Shown: positions 1 through 8,471, numbered from the stretch's first letter. The stretch: 64,000 bases of DNA from an uncultured Desulfovibrionaceae bacterium (GCA_949299515.1 CASGAP010000004.1:1-64000), one strand, 5' to 3'. The notes: generated by a model from the letters alone, not told the origin. A program made the numbers and translations.

Positions 1-140
1 CTGCTTGGATTAATAAATATAATTCAGAATATTTACATTCCGCTTTAGGTTGGAAAACCCCAAATCAGGTTCATCAAAAAGCACAAAATAAATTCCAAAA
101 AACTCTCTTAAAAGTTGCTTGATTAATGGGGTGCATTACA
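1..140 (+). mobile_element. Right end of an IS3-family insertion sequence (left part outside window)
   Basis: The first 140 bases hold the 3' end of an IS3-type transposase frame (stop TGA at 120-122) followed by a short tail ending GGGGTGCATTACA at 128-140. Read from outside inward the end is TGTAATGCACCCC, which has the TG start and the C-rich body typical of IS3/IS150-group terminal inverted repeats. The exact terminus at 140 is an inference, because the other end of the element is not in the window and no target duplication can be checked. Confidence 0.6.
3..122 (+). CDS. IS3-family transposase OrfB, C-terminal fragment (partial at left edge)
   Basis: The frame runs in from the left edge and stops at 120-122. 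Its visible 39 residues include WINKYNSEYLHSALGWKTPN, which is the C-terminal signature of the rve integrase core of IS3-family transposases (W-I-x-x-YN-x-x-x-x-HS-AL-G-x-x-TP). In the family this region lies just after the DDE catalytic Glu. The rest of the protein, including the catalytic residues, lies outside the window, so activity cannot be judged. It is transcribed toward the disrupted MuA-like gene. Confidence 0.75.
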   Translation, partial: AWINKYNSEYLHSALGWKTPNQVHQKAQNKFQKTLLKVA

Positions 141-472
141 CCATTAATACTTTGAAACTCGATATAAAGTCTAAGTAAATCTGCTTTTAATAAGGCATTT
201 TCTTTTTTGTTTACTGATAAAATTTCTGTTTTTTTAGATGAATCTGCTATAGCAGCATCACAACTAACAGGGACATTTTGTAATTCTGCTTTACGGATAG
301 CATATTGAGTTTTTTCAGGCATGGAATCAAAAAGCCAAGAATATCCTCCTCCTCGAGATTTTCGAGGTTCTGATTTCCAATTTTCACGTTTTGCACGGCC
401 ATGAACATTTTGCTGTGCAATCTGCAAAATTTGGACTAATTCTTTTGTTAAATATGTTTTTTTCATAACCAT
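74..472 (-). pseudogene. Mu-type phage transposase (MuA-like), N-terminal fragment cut by an IS element
   Basis: The 5' part encodes a Mu-type DNA-binding domain: the NWKSEPRKSRGGGYSWLFDS stretch and the following MPEKTQYAIRK match the W...R...GGG...SLP pattern of the MuA/repressor winged-helix domain. A full MuA is about 650 residues with a DDE core; here only about 110 genuine residues remain. The frame then runs into the IS3-type end near 140 and stops at 74, so the last 20 or so residues are IS sequence. In Mu-like phages MuA binds the phage ends and catalyses transposition; this copy cannot. It lies 37 bp downstream of the Ner-like gene on the same strand, the normal ner-A order. Confidence 0.65.
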
Positions 473-509
473 TGCCTATTTTTGTTATTATCTATGAGTT
501 GTAAACTTA

Positions 510-764
510 TTATTGAAAATCAATTTTTTTGGGATCAAACAAATATTGTTCGGGCACACCAAGCAAACGAAGTGTTTCCAAAATTTTGGGACTATGTGAT
601 ACTCCATTGATTACTTGACTTACAGATTGGCGGCTTACGCCGATTTGTTCTGCAACATCCTTACCTGTAAGTCCTTTTTGTCTAAGAACCTCATAAATTC
701 TTAAACTGACCTCACAACGTTTTGCTCCGCACCAACGTCTATGATTTATTGTTACCATGCTCAT
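510..764 (-). CDS. Ner/Nlp-like helix-turn-helix DNA-binding protein of a Mu-like phage
   Basis: This 84-residue protein carries a helix-turn-helix around residues 30-55 (GLTGKDVAEQIGVSRQSVSQ) flanked by short arms. Size, position before the MuA-like gene and divergence from the repressor fit Ner, the early negative regulator of Mu-like phages, which represses both early and repressor promoters. The HTH looks XRE/lambda-like rather than clearly Ner-specific, so the family name rests on context. The start is supported by GGAG about 9 bases upstream of ATG. The base composition is AT-rich, unlike the genes to the right of 2.3 kb. Confidence 0.65.
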   Translation of the reverse strand: MSMVTINHRRWCGAKRCEVSLRIYEVLRQKGLTGKDVAEQIGVSRQSVSQVINGVSHSPKILETLRLLGVPEQYLFDPKKIDFQ

Positions 765-780
765 ATTTTCTCCATTTTTT

Positions 781-822
781 GTAACCAGTATTTACATTGA
801 CATTTTTTTATTAACTGGTTAC
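781..822. promoter_or_regulatory. Inverted repeat upstream of the Ner-like gene, probable phage operator
   Basis: GTAACCAGT at 781-789 is mirrored by ACTGGTTAC at 814-822 (9 of 9 bases, 24-base spacer). The pair lies just upstream of the Ner-like start at 764, where an early phage promoter would be. It probably binds Ner or the repressor; which one cannot be told from sequence. Confidence 0.45.
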
Positions 823-920
823 TTTTTTAGTTAATTTACAAGTAAATTTCTTTGAAAATTTTCTTGTAAATTTCCTAAATATGAATTTTGCCTATTTTTG
901 ATGTTTTGTCAACCTATTTT

Positions 921-1054
921 TGCATGAAACTTAAATATTTTGCAAACACACAAAATAGTCAAAAAAATACAAATAAATAACTGAGAAAATCAGCATGAAG
1001 CTTTGCATGAAACTTCTTCAAAGCTTCCTAAAAGTTTCATACAAGGAAGTTTCA
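921..1054. promoter_or_regulatory. Cluster of five GCATGAAACTT-type repeats in front of the phage repressor gene
   Basis: Near-identical copies of GCATGAAACTT occur at 922-932, 993-1003 (one base changed) and 1005-1015 in direct orientation, and as AAGTTTCAT at 1032-1040 and AAGTTTCA at 1047-1054 in inverted orientation. A nested GAAGCTTT/AAAGCTTC pair overlaps them at about 998-1027. Multiple half-sites in both orientations immediately before a CI/c-type repressor gene are what an autoregulated phage immunity operator looks like. The last copies overlap the ribosome-binding region of the repressor, suggesting autorepression. Confidence 0.6.
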
Positions 1055-1058
1055 CGAT

Positions 1059-1748
1059 ATGAATATAGGAAAAAGAATAAAAAAAATTAGGACAGAACTC
1101 TTAAATGAGATGTCAAGAAAAGATTTTTCTGCAAAATTAGGAATAGTAGAGAACACATTAAGAAATTATGAACTTGAAACATCTTTGCCAAATTCTGATG
1201 TTATCTCTAAAATTTGTAACACATTTAATATAGATCCTGTGTGGCTTTTAGATGGTATTGGATCAATGATAAAAAATGATTCAATCTCCGTTCAAAATAC
1301 TTCAATTAAAAATATAACTCCTAATTATGATGAAATTATTATGATTCCTATGGTTGAAGCTGTGTTATCAGCCGGTGGAGGCAGCTTTGAAACAAGCTCC
1401 GCAAAAGAACGCGAATATGCTTTTAGAAAAGATTTTATTTGTAGAAAGGGCAATCCAAACGATATGGTATTAATGAGGGTTTCTGGTGATTCTATGGAGC
1501 CTGAAATTCAAAATAATGATGTAGTATTAATAGACCAAAGCAAAACAGCGATATTGGCAAGTAAAATTTATGCTGTTGCTTTTGATGATTGTGTATATCT
1601 CAAAAGAATAGAAAAAGATTTAAATGGGATTATATTGATTAGTTCTAATAAATCTTATTCACCTATTCAGATAACTTTAAACGAACAAACAGAGAATCAA
1701 TTTAAAATTATTGGTCGAGTTCTTTGGAGTGGAAGAGAATTTTTATAA
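1059..1748 (+). CDS. Phage repressor: XRE helix-turn-helix plus S24 (LexA/CI-type) peptidase domain
   Basis: This 229-residue protein has an N-terminal helix-turn-helix (residues about 5-65, KDFSAKLGIVENTLRNYE) and a C-terminal S24 domain (about 100-225). The catalytic Ser is seen in VSGDSMEP and the Lys in VYLKRIEK, the usual Ser-Lys dyad. A possible self-cleavage region is LSAGGGSFE near residue 104, where LexA/CI have Ala-Gly. It should hold the lytic genes off and be inactivated by RecA-stimulated self-cleavage. It is divergent from the Ner-like and MuA-like genes, the Mu immunity layout. AAGGAAG 9 bases upstream supports the ATG start. The gene is intact although the phage is not. Confidence 0.85.
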   Translation: MNIGKRIKKIRTELLNEMSRKDFSAKLGIVENTLRNYELETSLPNSDVISKICNTFNIDPVWLLDGIGSMIKNDSISVQNTSIKNITPNYDEIIMIPMVEAVLSAGGGSFETSSAKEREYAFRKDFICRKGNPNDMVLMRVSGDSMEPEIQNNDVVLIDQSKTAILASKIYAVAFDDCVYLKRIEKDLNGIILISSNKSYSPIQITLNEQTENQFKIIGRVLWSGREFL

Positions 1749-1787
1749 ATCCTTTTTTTATTCTCATTTATCATGAAAAGTTAATAT

Positions 1788-1836
1788 AAAAAAGTGCGTT
1801 AATTCTCAACTCTTTGAGATACGCACTTTTTATTTT
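1788..1836 (+). terminator. Rho-independent terminator after the phage repressor
   Basis: AAAAAGTGCG at 1789-1798 pairs with CGCACTTTTT at 1822-1831, with a nested CTCAA/TTGAG stem inside, followed by a T-rich tail on the plus strand. The A-run on the left makes it usable in both directions. Confidence 0.8.
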
Positions 1837-1858
1837 AAAATTATCCGTAAGTCATTGA

Positions 1859-1888
1859 TAGTCAAAGCTTAGTCAAACAGTAGTCAAA
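1859..1888. repeat. Three TAGTCAAA direct repeats at exact 11-bp period
   Basis: TAGTCAAA occurs at 1859-1866, 1870-1877 and 1881-1888, each 11 bp apart, so all sit on the same face of the helix. They lie between the phage repressor terminator and tRNA-Arg, at the expected phage/host junction. They may be transposase or integrase arm-type sites; no protein is assigned. Confidence 0.6.
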
Positions 1889-1937
1889 CGCAATCCGCAT
1901 TATAAGCCATTCTCATTTATGCTGTCCCCCCATAACT

Positions 1938-1979
1938 GCTGACGGTACGCCGCAGCCGGCATTTCAGCGTACCATCAGC
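1938..1979. repeat. Hairpin with 13-base arms between phage remnant and tRNA-Arg
   Basis: GCTGACGGTACGC at 1938-1950 pairs with GCGTACCATCAGC at 1967-1979 with one mismatch and a 16-base loop. It is not followed by a T-run on either strand, so it is not a normal terminator. The remaining sequence 1889-2003 shows no gene. Confidence 0.5.
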
Positions 1980-2003
1980 AGGAAAGAACATTCAAAGTTT
2001 ATG

Positions 2004-2040
2004 CAAAAAACAAAAAGCCGTGAACTTTTGTTCACGGCTT
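2004..2040 (-). terminator. Terminator of tRNA-Arg
   Basis: On the minus strand the hairpin AAGCCGTGAAC/GTTCACGGCTT with an AAAA loop is followed by a T-rich run (plus strand A-run 2005-2016). It lies 10 bases after the CCA end of the tRNA. Confidence 0.85.
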
Positions 2041-2049
2041 ATAAATATC

Positions 2050-2126
2050 TGGCGCGCCTGGAGCGATTCGAACGCCCGACCTACAGGTTCGTAGCCTGTT
2101 GCTCTATCCAGCTGAGCCACAAGCGC
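2050..2126 (-). tRNA. tRNA-Arg (anticodon ACG)
   Basis: On the minus strand the 77 bases fold as a full cloverleaf. The acceptor arm GCGCTTG pairs with CAGGCGC (one G-U), the anticodon stem ACAGG/CCTGT closes the loop CTACGAA with anticodon ACG, the T arm contains GTTCGAATC, and the CCA end is encoded (plus strand TGG at 2050-2052). The ACG anticodon is read as ICG after A34 deamination and decodes CGU, CGC and CGA. The 3' end faces the phage remnant, the side on which elements integrate when they use a tRNA gene as target. Confidence 0.95.
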
Positions 2127-2291
2127 ACTCACAAGGGTAGGTATATAGAAAGCACTCCAAACTGTCAAGCATTTTTTAAATAAATTTTAATTTTTTTCCG
2201 CCGCCATTGCACACTCAAGACCAAACCCGGATCAAACGCGGATTTTACATTGTATTCTTCCCGTACACCAGCGGTTTCCCTGCTCTTTTTC

Positions 2292-2321
2292 TTGACAGGA
2301 AAAGATACCCTGTGGTATTTT
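2292..2321 (+). promoter_or_regulatory. Probable sigma70-type promoter of the hybrid kinase
   Basis: TTGACA at 2292-2297 is followed after 18 bases by TATTTT at 2316-2321. The spacer contains the small inverted repeat ATACC-CTGT-GGTAT. The interval 2127-2291 shows nothing else. Confidence 0.5.
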
Positions 2322-2346
2322 TATAAAAATCCACCTAGGTATTAAT

Positions 2347-5300
2347 ATGGCTGTGCAGAATACAAAACAAGAACGAACCATAGGCTCTGCCTTTATCCAT
2401 TCACTTTTTTCAGAAAAAAATTATCCTGCTGCACAAGCACTCTGTTCTTTTCCCCTTAACATCACATACCAAAATGTCACATCACAGATAACATCTGAAA
2501 ATGATTTTGAAAATGCCTTTGCAGCCATGAACGGCGAAGAACTCGGCAGCCTGTCAATACTTTCCGAACAATATCTTTTTAAAGCTGCGGACATGGGCAC
2601 GCTGTTTTGGAAATTCAGTTTGAAAAGGCCAATATCTGCCTTTCTGTCAATTTTACCGTATACAAAAACAAAATATGCTCCATACATTTCCTGTTCGGCG
2701 AACCGCACCACGACGAAAACAGCATACGGCAGATAAGCGAAACGGATTACAGCAAACTTGTGGCTGCCCTTGAGCATACCGGCATTTTATTTTGGGAATA
2801 CCACCCCTTTTACGACCAGGGGACCATCAATATCGTCAATAAAAACCAGGAACAGAAAATATACAACAACTTTACGGAAATGCTCATCCGCTTTCTGAAC
2901 ATTTCCCCCTCGTCGCACCAAGATCTCATTTCCCTGCACGAAGCCATTATTTACGGACAAACCGAAGTTTCCGGCATTGTTAAAATCATCAACAGCGACG
3001 GTGACGAAGAATGGCGCAAAATACGCTACAGCACCATAAAATCCAAGGACGATCTGCTTGTCGCCATAGGCACCAGCGAAAACATCAACGAACTCAAGCA
3101 GCTTGAAAAACGTTTTTCCGTCGCCTCTGCCCAGACCGGCGTCTATATCTGGAACTACGACATCGAAACAAGAACCCTGACCCTTGAAAATAACCCGGAA
3201 TCCAACTTTTTCCAAAACGCATCGTTCAGCAATGCACCGGACAGCCTCATAGAAGCCGATCTCATACACCCCGACGACATAGCCCTGTACAAGGAAATGT
3301 TCCAGCGCATAGAGCGCGGCGAAGCCCTCATCAGTTCGGAAATACGCTTCCGCAACCACATTACCGACGAATTTGTCTGGCATCAGGTAGTCTTTTCCGT
3401 TGCCCTTGACAACGAAGGCTACCCCAATTCCGTTATCGGCACGTCGGTTAATATCCACAACCAAAAAAATGCGGAAAAAATCTATAAACAGGAACTGCAG
3501 CTTCTGGAAATGGAAAACAGCGCAACCCTGCTCAGTTTTGTATACAGCGTCAGCGGCAAAAAAATAATCCGCATCAAATCAAAAATAGAATCCCTTGACC
3601 AGGAAACAGACCTGGAACAGCTGCGCAACAGGCTGATTAAGCTCTGCCCGAACATAGAACACAAAAAACTGCTTTTGGACACTATCAGCATCAATCATTT
3701 CATCAGCCTTTCCAACGAGCAGAACCCGGAAGAAACCGTATATTTTACCCTGTCCGTCGGACAGGACGAGAGCATATGGGCAGCGTTCAACATTATTTTG
3801 ATAAAAATTCCCTCCACTATGGAATTTTTTGCAAAAATCAGTATGCGCAACGTTACCGCGGAATATATCAGCAGAGCCTATGTGGAAAAGCTCTCCAACC
3901 AAAAATACGACTATATCATGCGGGTAAACTACATTACGGGCAAATATACCCTGCTCATGAGCGAAGAAGCAAAACTTTCTTTAAGCAAAATCCATTTTAC
4001 CGGCAATTATCACCACGATACCCGCATTGTTTCCGAATATATCCTTACGGACGACGAACTCAATGCATACTTGGAAGCCATTTCCATACGCAGTATCCTG
4101 CAGCGTTTCAAAAGCCAGGGAGAATTCAATATCCTGTTCCGCACCAAGCGCGTCGGCGGCGGCATACGCTTCAAGCGTTCGCACCTTTTCATGCTTGACG
4201 AAAATACCTCAACGTTCTGCATGGGCTGCATAGACATTACCGACACCCACGAACAGGAACAGGAGCGCAACGATATGCTGCGCCAGTCCCTGCAGATAGC
4301 CCGCGAAGCAAACAAAGCAAAAAGCTCCTTCCTTGCCTCCATGAGCCACGATATCCGCACGCCCATGAATGCCATTATCGGCATGGTAAACCTGGCCATA
4401 GAAGACCAAAACAACAAAGAGCAGGTGGCGGAAAGCCTCAGCGTCATCAAATCCAGTTCCGAACACCTGCTTTCGCTTATCAACGATATTTTGGAGATGA
4501 ACCGCATAGAAAGCGGCAAAGTAACCCTTAACAACGAACCCTTTGTGCTTTCCGAAGAATGCACCAACATTGCCAATACGTTTAAAGGCATTGTCATTGC
4601 CAAGGAACAGGAATTCAAATTCGATCTGTACAATATCACCGCCGACCACGTTATCGGCGACATCAGCAACTTTAAGCGCATTTTAACCAACATACTCGGC
4701 AACGCCGTCAAGTTCACGCCCAAGCACGGCACCATACATTTCCGCGTCTATCAGGAAGAAACCACCAACAACAATCTTTCCCTGTTCAGAATAGAAATTC
4801 AGGACAACGGCATAGGCATAGCAAAAGACCAGCTGCCTAAAATTTTTGAGCCCTTCCAGCGCGAACAGACAGACACCATTAAAAACATCGAAGGCACAGG
4901 CCTTGGCCTTGCCATTGTCAAAGCCCTTATCGAAATGCAGGGCGGCGCCATAAACGTCGACAGCGAAAAAGGCAAAGGCACAACCTTTACCCTGCACATA
5001 AGCTACGAAAAAACGGAAAAACAGCAAACCGCAGCGGAAAGCAAAGCCGTGCGCCTCAGCGACATTCACCTGCAGGACAAACATATTCTGCTGGTGGAAG
5101 ACCACCCCGTAAACATTCTTGTTGCAACCAAACTGCTGGAAAAAATGGGTGCGCACATCATCAAAGCCGAAAACGGCAAAGTCGGACTGGACAAATTCCT
5201 GGCTAGCAGCCCCGGCGAAATAGATTTTATCTTTATGGACCTGCAGATGCCCGTTATGAACGGACTGGAAGCAACCAAAGCCATACGCGGCTCCGAACAC

Positions 5301-5459
5301 CCGCAGGCAAAAACCGTACCCATTATTGCCATGACGGCAAATGCATTCGCTGAAGACATACACAACAGCCTCAATGCGGGCATGAATGCGCATATAGCCA
5401 AGCCCATAACCATTGAAAACATCAATAACACGCTAAAAAAACTGGCTATCATCGAATAA
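2347..5459 (+). CDS. Hybrid sensor histidine kinase with receiver domain, frameshifted near its 5' end
   Basis: Two overlapping frames seem to be one gene. The first (2347 onward) gives about 87 plausible residues to about 2607; the second, from TTG 2607, gives 950 residues. Joining them by adding one T to the TTTT run at 2605-2608 gives a continuous protein. The second part has PAS-like segments (about 50-290), a HisKA domain with His in [10 protein letters not shown] (about 580), an HATPase (NAVKFTP, DNGIGIA, GTGLGLA; about 665-790) and a receiver with phosphoacceptor Asp in MDLQMP (about 876). No membrane segment is evident, so a cytoplasmic sensor is likely. The TTG frame alone might still make a working kinase. 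The joined N-terminus resembles a small alpha+beta domain I cannot name. Confidence 0.75.
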
Positions 5460-5517
5460 GCACAAATAATCATGCCTAAAGCACTGGACAAAAAAAACTT
5501 CTTAGGCTAGAGTGACT

Positions 5518-5546
5518 TTGTGAAATTTATGTTATTCCGATACAAT
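5518..5546 (+). promoter_or_regulatory. Probable promoter of gcvH
   Basis: TTGTGA at 5518-5523, a 17-base spacer, and TACAAT at 5541-5546, 50 bases before the gcvH start. AAGGAG at 5586-5591 is the ribosome-binding site. No glycine riboswitch fits in the short leader. Confidence 0.55.
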
Positions 5547-5596
5547 GCGTACTCACATAAATTTTAAATTACCCATAAAAGGATAAGGAGCTTCCC

Positions 5597-5995
5597 ATGA
5601 AAACTTTGGATCAAATTAATTTGCCCGATGACCGCCGTTACACCGACGAACACATCTGGATTAAAAAAGACGGCGACAGCCACCTCGTAGGCATCAGCGA
5701 CTTTGCACAAGACCAGCTCGGCGAAGTTGTATTCGTTGAACTTCCCTCCGCAGGCGACAGCTTCGATGCAGGCGTTCCTTACGGTGAAGTAGAATCCATT
5801 AAAAGCGTAAACAAACTGTTCATGCCTGTTAAAGCCGAAGTTATCGACGTTAACGAAGTATTGAACGACGCTCCCGCAACCCTGAACGAAGACTGCTACA
5901 CCAAAGGCTGGGTTGCACGCGTTAAAGTTGAAAACGAAGCCGACATCGAAGGCCTTCTGACTGCCGACGCATACCGCGCTTTCCTTAACAAATAG
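5597..5995 (+). CDS. gcvH: Glycine cleavage system H protein
   Basis: This 132-residue lipoyl-carrier protein shuttles the aminomethyl group between the P, T and L proteins of the glycine cleavage system. The lipoylation motif is seen as EVESIKSVNKL, with the Lys at about residue 75, and the family signature GISDFAQDQLGEVVFVELP lies just before it. Length is normal (about 125-130). The other cleavage subunits are not in the window, but lpd, which can serve as the L protein, lies 1 kb away on the same strand behind its own promoter. The gene is monocistronic, with its own promoter and terminator. Confidence 0.95.
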   Translation: MKTLDQINLPDDRRYTDEHIWIKKDGDSHLVGISDFAQDQLGEVVFVELPSAGDSFDAGVPYGEVESIKSVNKLFMPVKAEVIDVNEVLNDAPATLNEDCYTKGWVARVKVENEADIEGLLTADAYRAFLNK

Positions 5996-6020
5996 GTTCA
6001 AAACGCCGATAAATGTTTAA

Positions 6021-6043
6021 CCCCGCTCCGGCGGGGTTTTTTT
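6021..6043 (+). terminator. Terminator of gcvH
   Basis: CCCCGC-TCCG-GCGGGG followed by seven T, 25 bases after the gcvH stop. Confidence 0.9.
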
Positions 6044-6234
6044 CGGCCGGCTAAAAAGCAAAAGACAAAAACGGCCGAAGCGCAGTATCCGACCTGCACG
6101 GCAGCACTGCCGCACTGCCGGACACAACGGCAGGCTCCGCACACATCTGCCCCAAAACCCGCCTAAAAATCAGCAAACAAAAACAGCGGACAAAGCCCGC
6201 TGCGGCAAAACACAGACCGCCGCCCGAACAGGAA

Positions 6235-6270
6235 CAAAAAAAGCGCACCCGAAAGCGCGCTTTTTATTTT
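6235..6270 (-). terminator. Terminator of the OsmC-like gene
   Basis: AAAAAGCGC at 6238-6246 and GCGCTTTTT at 6257-6265 form a hairpin with A/T runs on both sides; on the minus strand it follows the OsmC-like stop by about 20 bases. The stretch 6044-6234 is GC-rich and shows no gene I can support. Confidence 0.7.
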
Positions 6271-6286
6271 ATGGAAACAAAAAGAA

Positions 6287-6697
6287 TTAGTTCCAAACGA
6301 AGTTGAATTCTTGTTCTATATCATGATTCAGGCTGTGGTGAACGCCGCAGGAAACAGCAACTTTTTCAAGCATCATTTTTTCTTTGTCAGAATATTCTTT
6401 GTCTTTGGGCATTACGAAAGTGAGTTTGATTTTAGTAATACGTTTCGGGTTAACGGCAACTTCGTAATCACATTCAGAATATGCGCCGTCAATATCGATT
6501 TCATGGTTGTCGGCATAGGTGCCTACCATAGAAAGGGAACAGCAGCAAAGGGAAGCCACGCAAAGGTCGATGGGGTTAAGCAGATCGCCTTTGTTTTGAT
6601 AGCCCAGGAACGCGTCGGTGGTAATGGATGCGCCGCTGAGGGTATTGGTGCAGGTAACCTGCAGATCGCCAAGATATTCTGATCTAAAAAGTGCCAT
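6287..6697 (-). CDS. OsmC/Ohr-family protein
   Basis: This 136-residue protein has the OsmC/Ohr layout. An N-terminal strand region is followed by a helix carrying one reactive cysteine (SLCCCSLSMV, about residue 50) and a C-terminal helix carrying the second (VAVSCGVHHSL, about residue 115). In the family these two cysteines reduce organic or fatty-acid hydroperoxides, usually with lipoylated or thiol partners. Its neighbours gcvH and lpd provide lipoyl carrier and dihydrolipoyl dehydrogenase, and Ohr/OsmC enzymes are known to draw electrons from lipoyl proteins; a functional link is only inferred. GAGGAG precedes the ATG. Confidence 0.85.
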   Translation of the reverse strand: MALFRSEYLGDLQVTCTNTLSGASITTDAFLGYQNKGDLLNPIDLCVASLCCCSLSMVGTYADNHEIDIDGAYSECDYEVAVNPKRITKIKLTFVMPKDKEYSDKEKMMLEKVAVSCGVHHSLNHDIEQEFNFVWN

Positions 6698-6745
6698 TGT
6701 CTTTTCTCCTCAATAATAAGTTCGCTTTTCATTAAGCTCTTTACT

Positions 6746-6774
6746 CTTGTATCTGCATGAGATTTTTTTGTCAA
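6746..6774 (-). promoter_or_regulatory. Promoter of the OsmC-like gene
   Basis: On the minus strand TTGACA (6774-6769), a 17-base spacer and TACAAG (6751-6746), about 50 bases before the start. Confidence 0.65.
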
Positions 6775-6906
6775 GTATTTTGTGATTTATATAACAAAAT
6801 TTTCTTTTTTTTGCCTCCAAGGTCTTTATTAAATTTATCATTTTATTTTTAGGCAGTTATGCATGCATTAGATTGGAAAAAAGTAAAAATTTTTTTGGAA
6901 AAGTTC

Positions 6907-6935
6907 TTGCATTCTTTCAAAATTGTGAATATTAT
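6907..6935 (+). promoter_or_regulatory. Probable promoter of lpd
   Basis: TTGCAT at 6907-6912, 17-base spacer, TATTAT at 6930-6935. The rest of the AT-rich 6775-7041 interval shows nothing else I can support. Confidence 0.55.
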
Positions 6936-7041
6936 CACGGAAGAATGTTGCGGGCACTACATTCTTTTTTTAATTTTTAAGGTATAAACTTTTTGCAAAC
7001 ACTACTGTTTAGCAAATACATAACTATATAAAGAGGTTGTT

Positions 7042-8451
7042 ATGAGTAAACGTCTTACTGTCATTGGTGCGGGCCCTGGTGGATACACTGCCGCTTTTGA
7101 TGCTGCACAAAAAGGTGCAACAGTTACCCTTATCGAAGCTAAATGGATGGGTGGCACCTGCTTAAACTGCGGCTGCATTCCTACCAAAACCCTTAAAGCA
7201 TCTGCTGAAGCTTATGAAACCATTCATCAAGCCAAAGAATATGGCATTAACGTTGAAGGTTCCGCAACTGTCGATATGCCTGCCGTTATTGCACGCAAAG
7301 AAAAAGTTTCCGCCGTTCTGCGCGGAGGCCTCGAAAAAACCGCTGCCAACCTTAAAGTAAACGTTATTTTCGGTACGGCAAAAGTTATCAGCGCCAACCT
7401 TGTCGAAGTTACCAAAGCCGACGGCACAATAGAAAAAGTAGAAGGCGACGACATCATTATCGCAACCGGTTCCCTGCCGCTCAACCTGCCCAGCCTGCCG
7501 GTTGACCATAAACACGTTCTTTCTTCCGACGACGCCCTGGAACTCAAATACGTGCCCGAAACCATGATTATCGTCGGCGGCGGCGTTATCGGTTCCGAAC
7601 TTGCCATGATTTTCCAGGCTTTCGGCTCCAAAGTAACCATTGTCGAAGGCGCGGACAGAATTCTTCCCGTTCCCAGCCTTGACGAAGAAATGAGCAAAAT
7701 CCTTACCCGCGAAATGAAAAAAGCCGGCATCAAAATCGAAGTTGCCCGCGTTGTTGACAGCGTAGAAATTTCCGACGGCAAAGTAAAAGCCAAAGTTGTA
7801 GCTTCTCCGTTCGTTCAGCACGCCAAACCGGTTGACCCGTTTGAACTCGAAGCCGACGTTATCATTTCTTCCGTAGGCCGTTCCGCCAACAGCAAAGGCC
7901 TCGGACTTGAAGAGCTCGGCATGGAAATGAACCGCGGCTACATTGTTGCCAACGAATACCTCGAAACCAGCATTCCGCACATTTACGCCATCGGCGATAT
8001 TCTCGGCCCTGCCAAAATCATGCTCGCACACATGGCTGTAGCGGAAGCCCTTACCGCCGTTCAAAACATCATGGGCGATAAAAAAGTTGCCCAAGACTAC
8101 AGCATTGTGCCTTCCGCCGTATTCGTAACCCCTGAAATCGGCACCGTAGGCCTTTCCGAAAAACAATGCAAAGACAAAGGTCTTGAATACAAAACCGAAC
8201 TCTTCCAATTCCGCGAACTCGGCAAAGCCCAGGCCATGGGTCAGCTTCCGGGCGCATTCAAACTCATTGTCGACGCCAAAACCGACAAAGTTCTCGGCGC
8301 ACACCTTGCCGGCGCACACTGCTCCGACCTTATCGCCGAAGTCACCATGGCAATGCAGATGGGTGCAACCGTAAAAGACATTGCGCACACAATCCACTCT
8401 CACCCGACCCTTGCCGAAGGCATCTTCGAAGCAGCCCACAGAATGAAATAA
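7042..8451 (+). CDS. lpdA: Dihydrolipoyl dehydrogenase
   Basis: The 469-residue flavoprotein reoxidises dihydrolipoamide with NAD+. Motifs in order: FAD-binding GAGPGGYTAA at residue 8, redox-active disulfide GGTCLNCGCIPTK at about 37-49, NAD-binding GGGVIGSELA at about 180, the second FAD signature YAIGDI at about 314, and the C-terminal dimer interface with the active His-Glu pair (HSHPTLAEGIFEA). Length matches the family. No E1/E2 components adjoin it, so with gcvH nearby its likely partner is the glycine cleavage system. AGAGG precedes the ATG. Confidence 0.95.
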   Translation: MSKRLTVIGAGPGGYTAAFDAAQKGATVTLIEAKWMGGTCLNCGCIPTKTLKASAEAYETIHQAKEYGINVEGSATVDMPAVIARKEKVSAVLRGGLEKTAANLKVNVIFGTAKVISANLVEVTKADGTIEKVEGDDIIIATGSLPLNLPSLPVDHKHVLSSDDALELKYVPETMIIVGGGVIGSELAMIFQAFGSKVTIVEGADRILPVPSLDEEMSKILTREMKKAGIKIEVARVVDSVEISDGKVKAKVVASPFVQHAKPVDPFELEADVIISSVGRSANSKGLGLEELGMEMNRGYIVANEYLETSIPHIYAIGDILGPAKIMLAHMAVAEALTAVQNIMGDKKVAQDYSIVPSAVFVTPEIGTVGLSEKQCKDKGLEYKTELFQFRELGKAQAMGQLPGAFKLIVDAKTDKVLGAHLAGAHCSDLIAEVTMAMQMGATVKDIAHTIHSHPTLAEGIFEAAHRMK

Positions 8452-8471
8452 TTTCTGTCCGCACGATACAT

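Noticed and set aside
2001..2183. Open frame across the tRNA-Arg gene
   Set aside because: It is entirely covered by the tRNA and its terminator.
5471..5506. Terminator after the hybrid kinase (GCCTAAAG ... CTTCTTAGGC)
   Set aside because: Arms pair only with a bulge, the loop is long and no T-run follows.
5521..5596. Glycine riboswitch before gcvH
   Set aside because: The leader from the inferred start is only about 45 bases, too short for the aptamer, and no conserved core was seen.
6051..6248. Cys/Gly-rich 65-residue frame between gcvH and the OsmC-like gene
   Set aside because: No ribosome site, odd composition, and it lies between two terminators.
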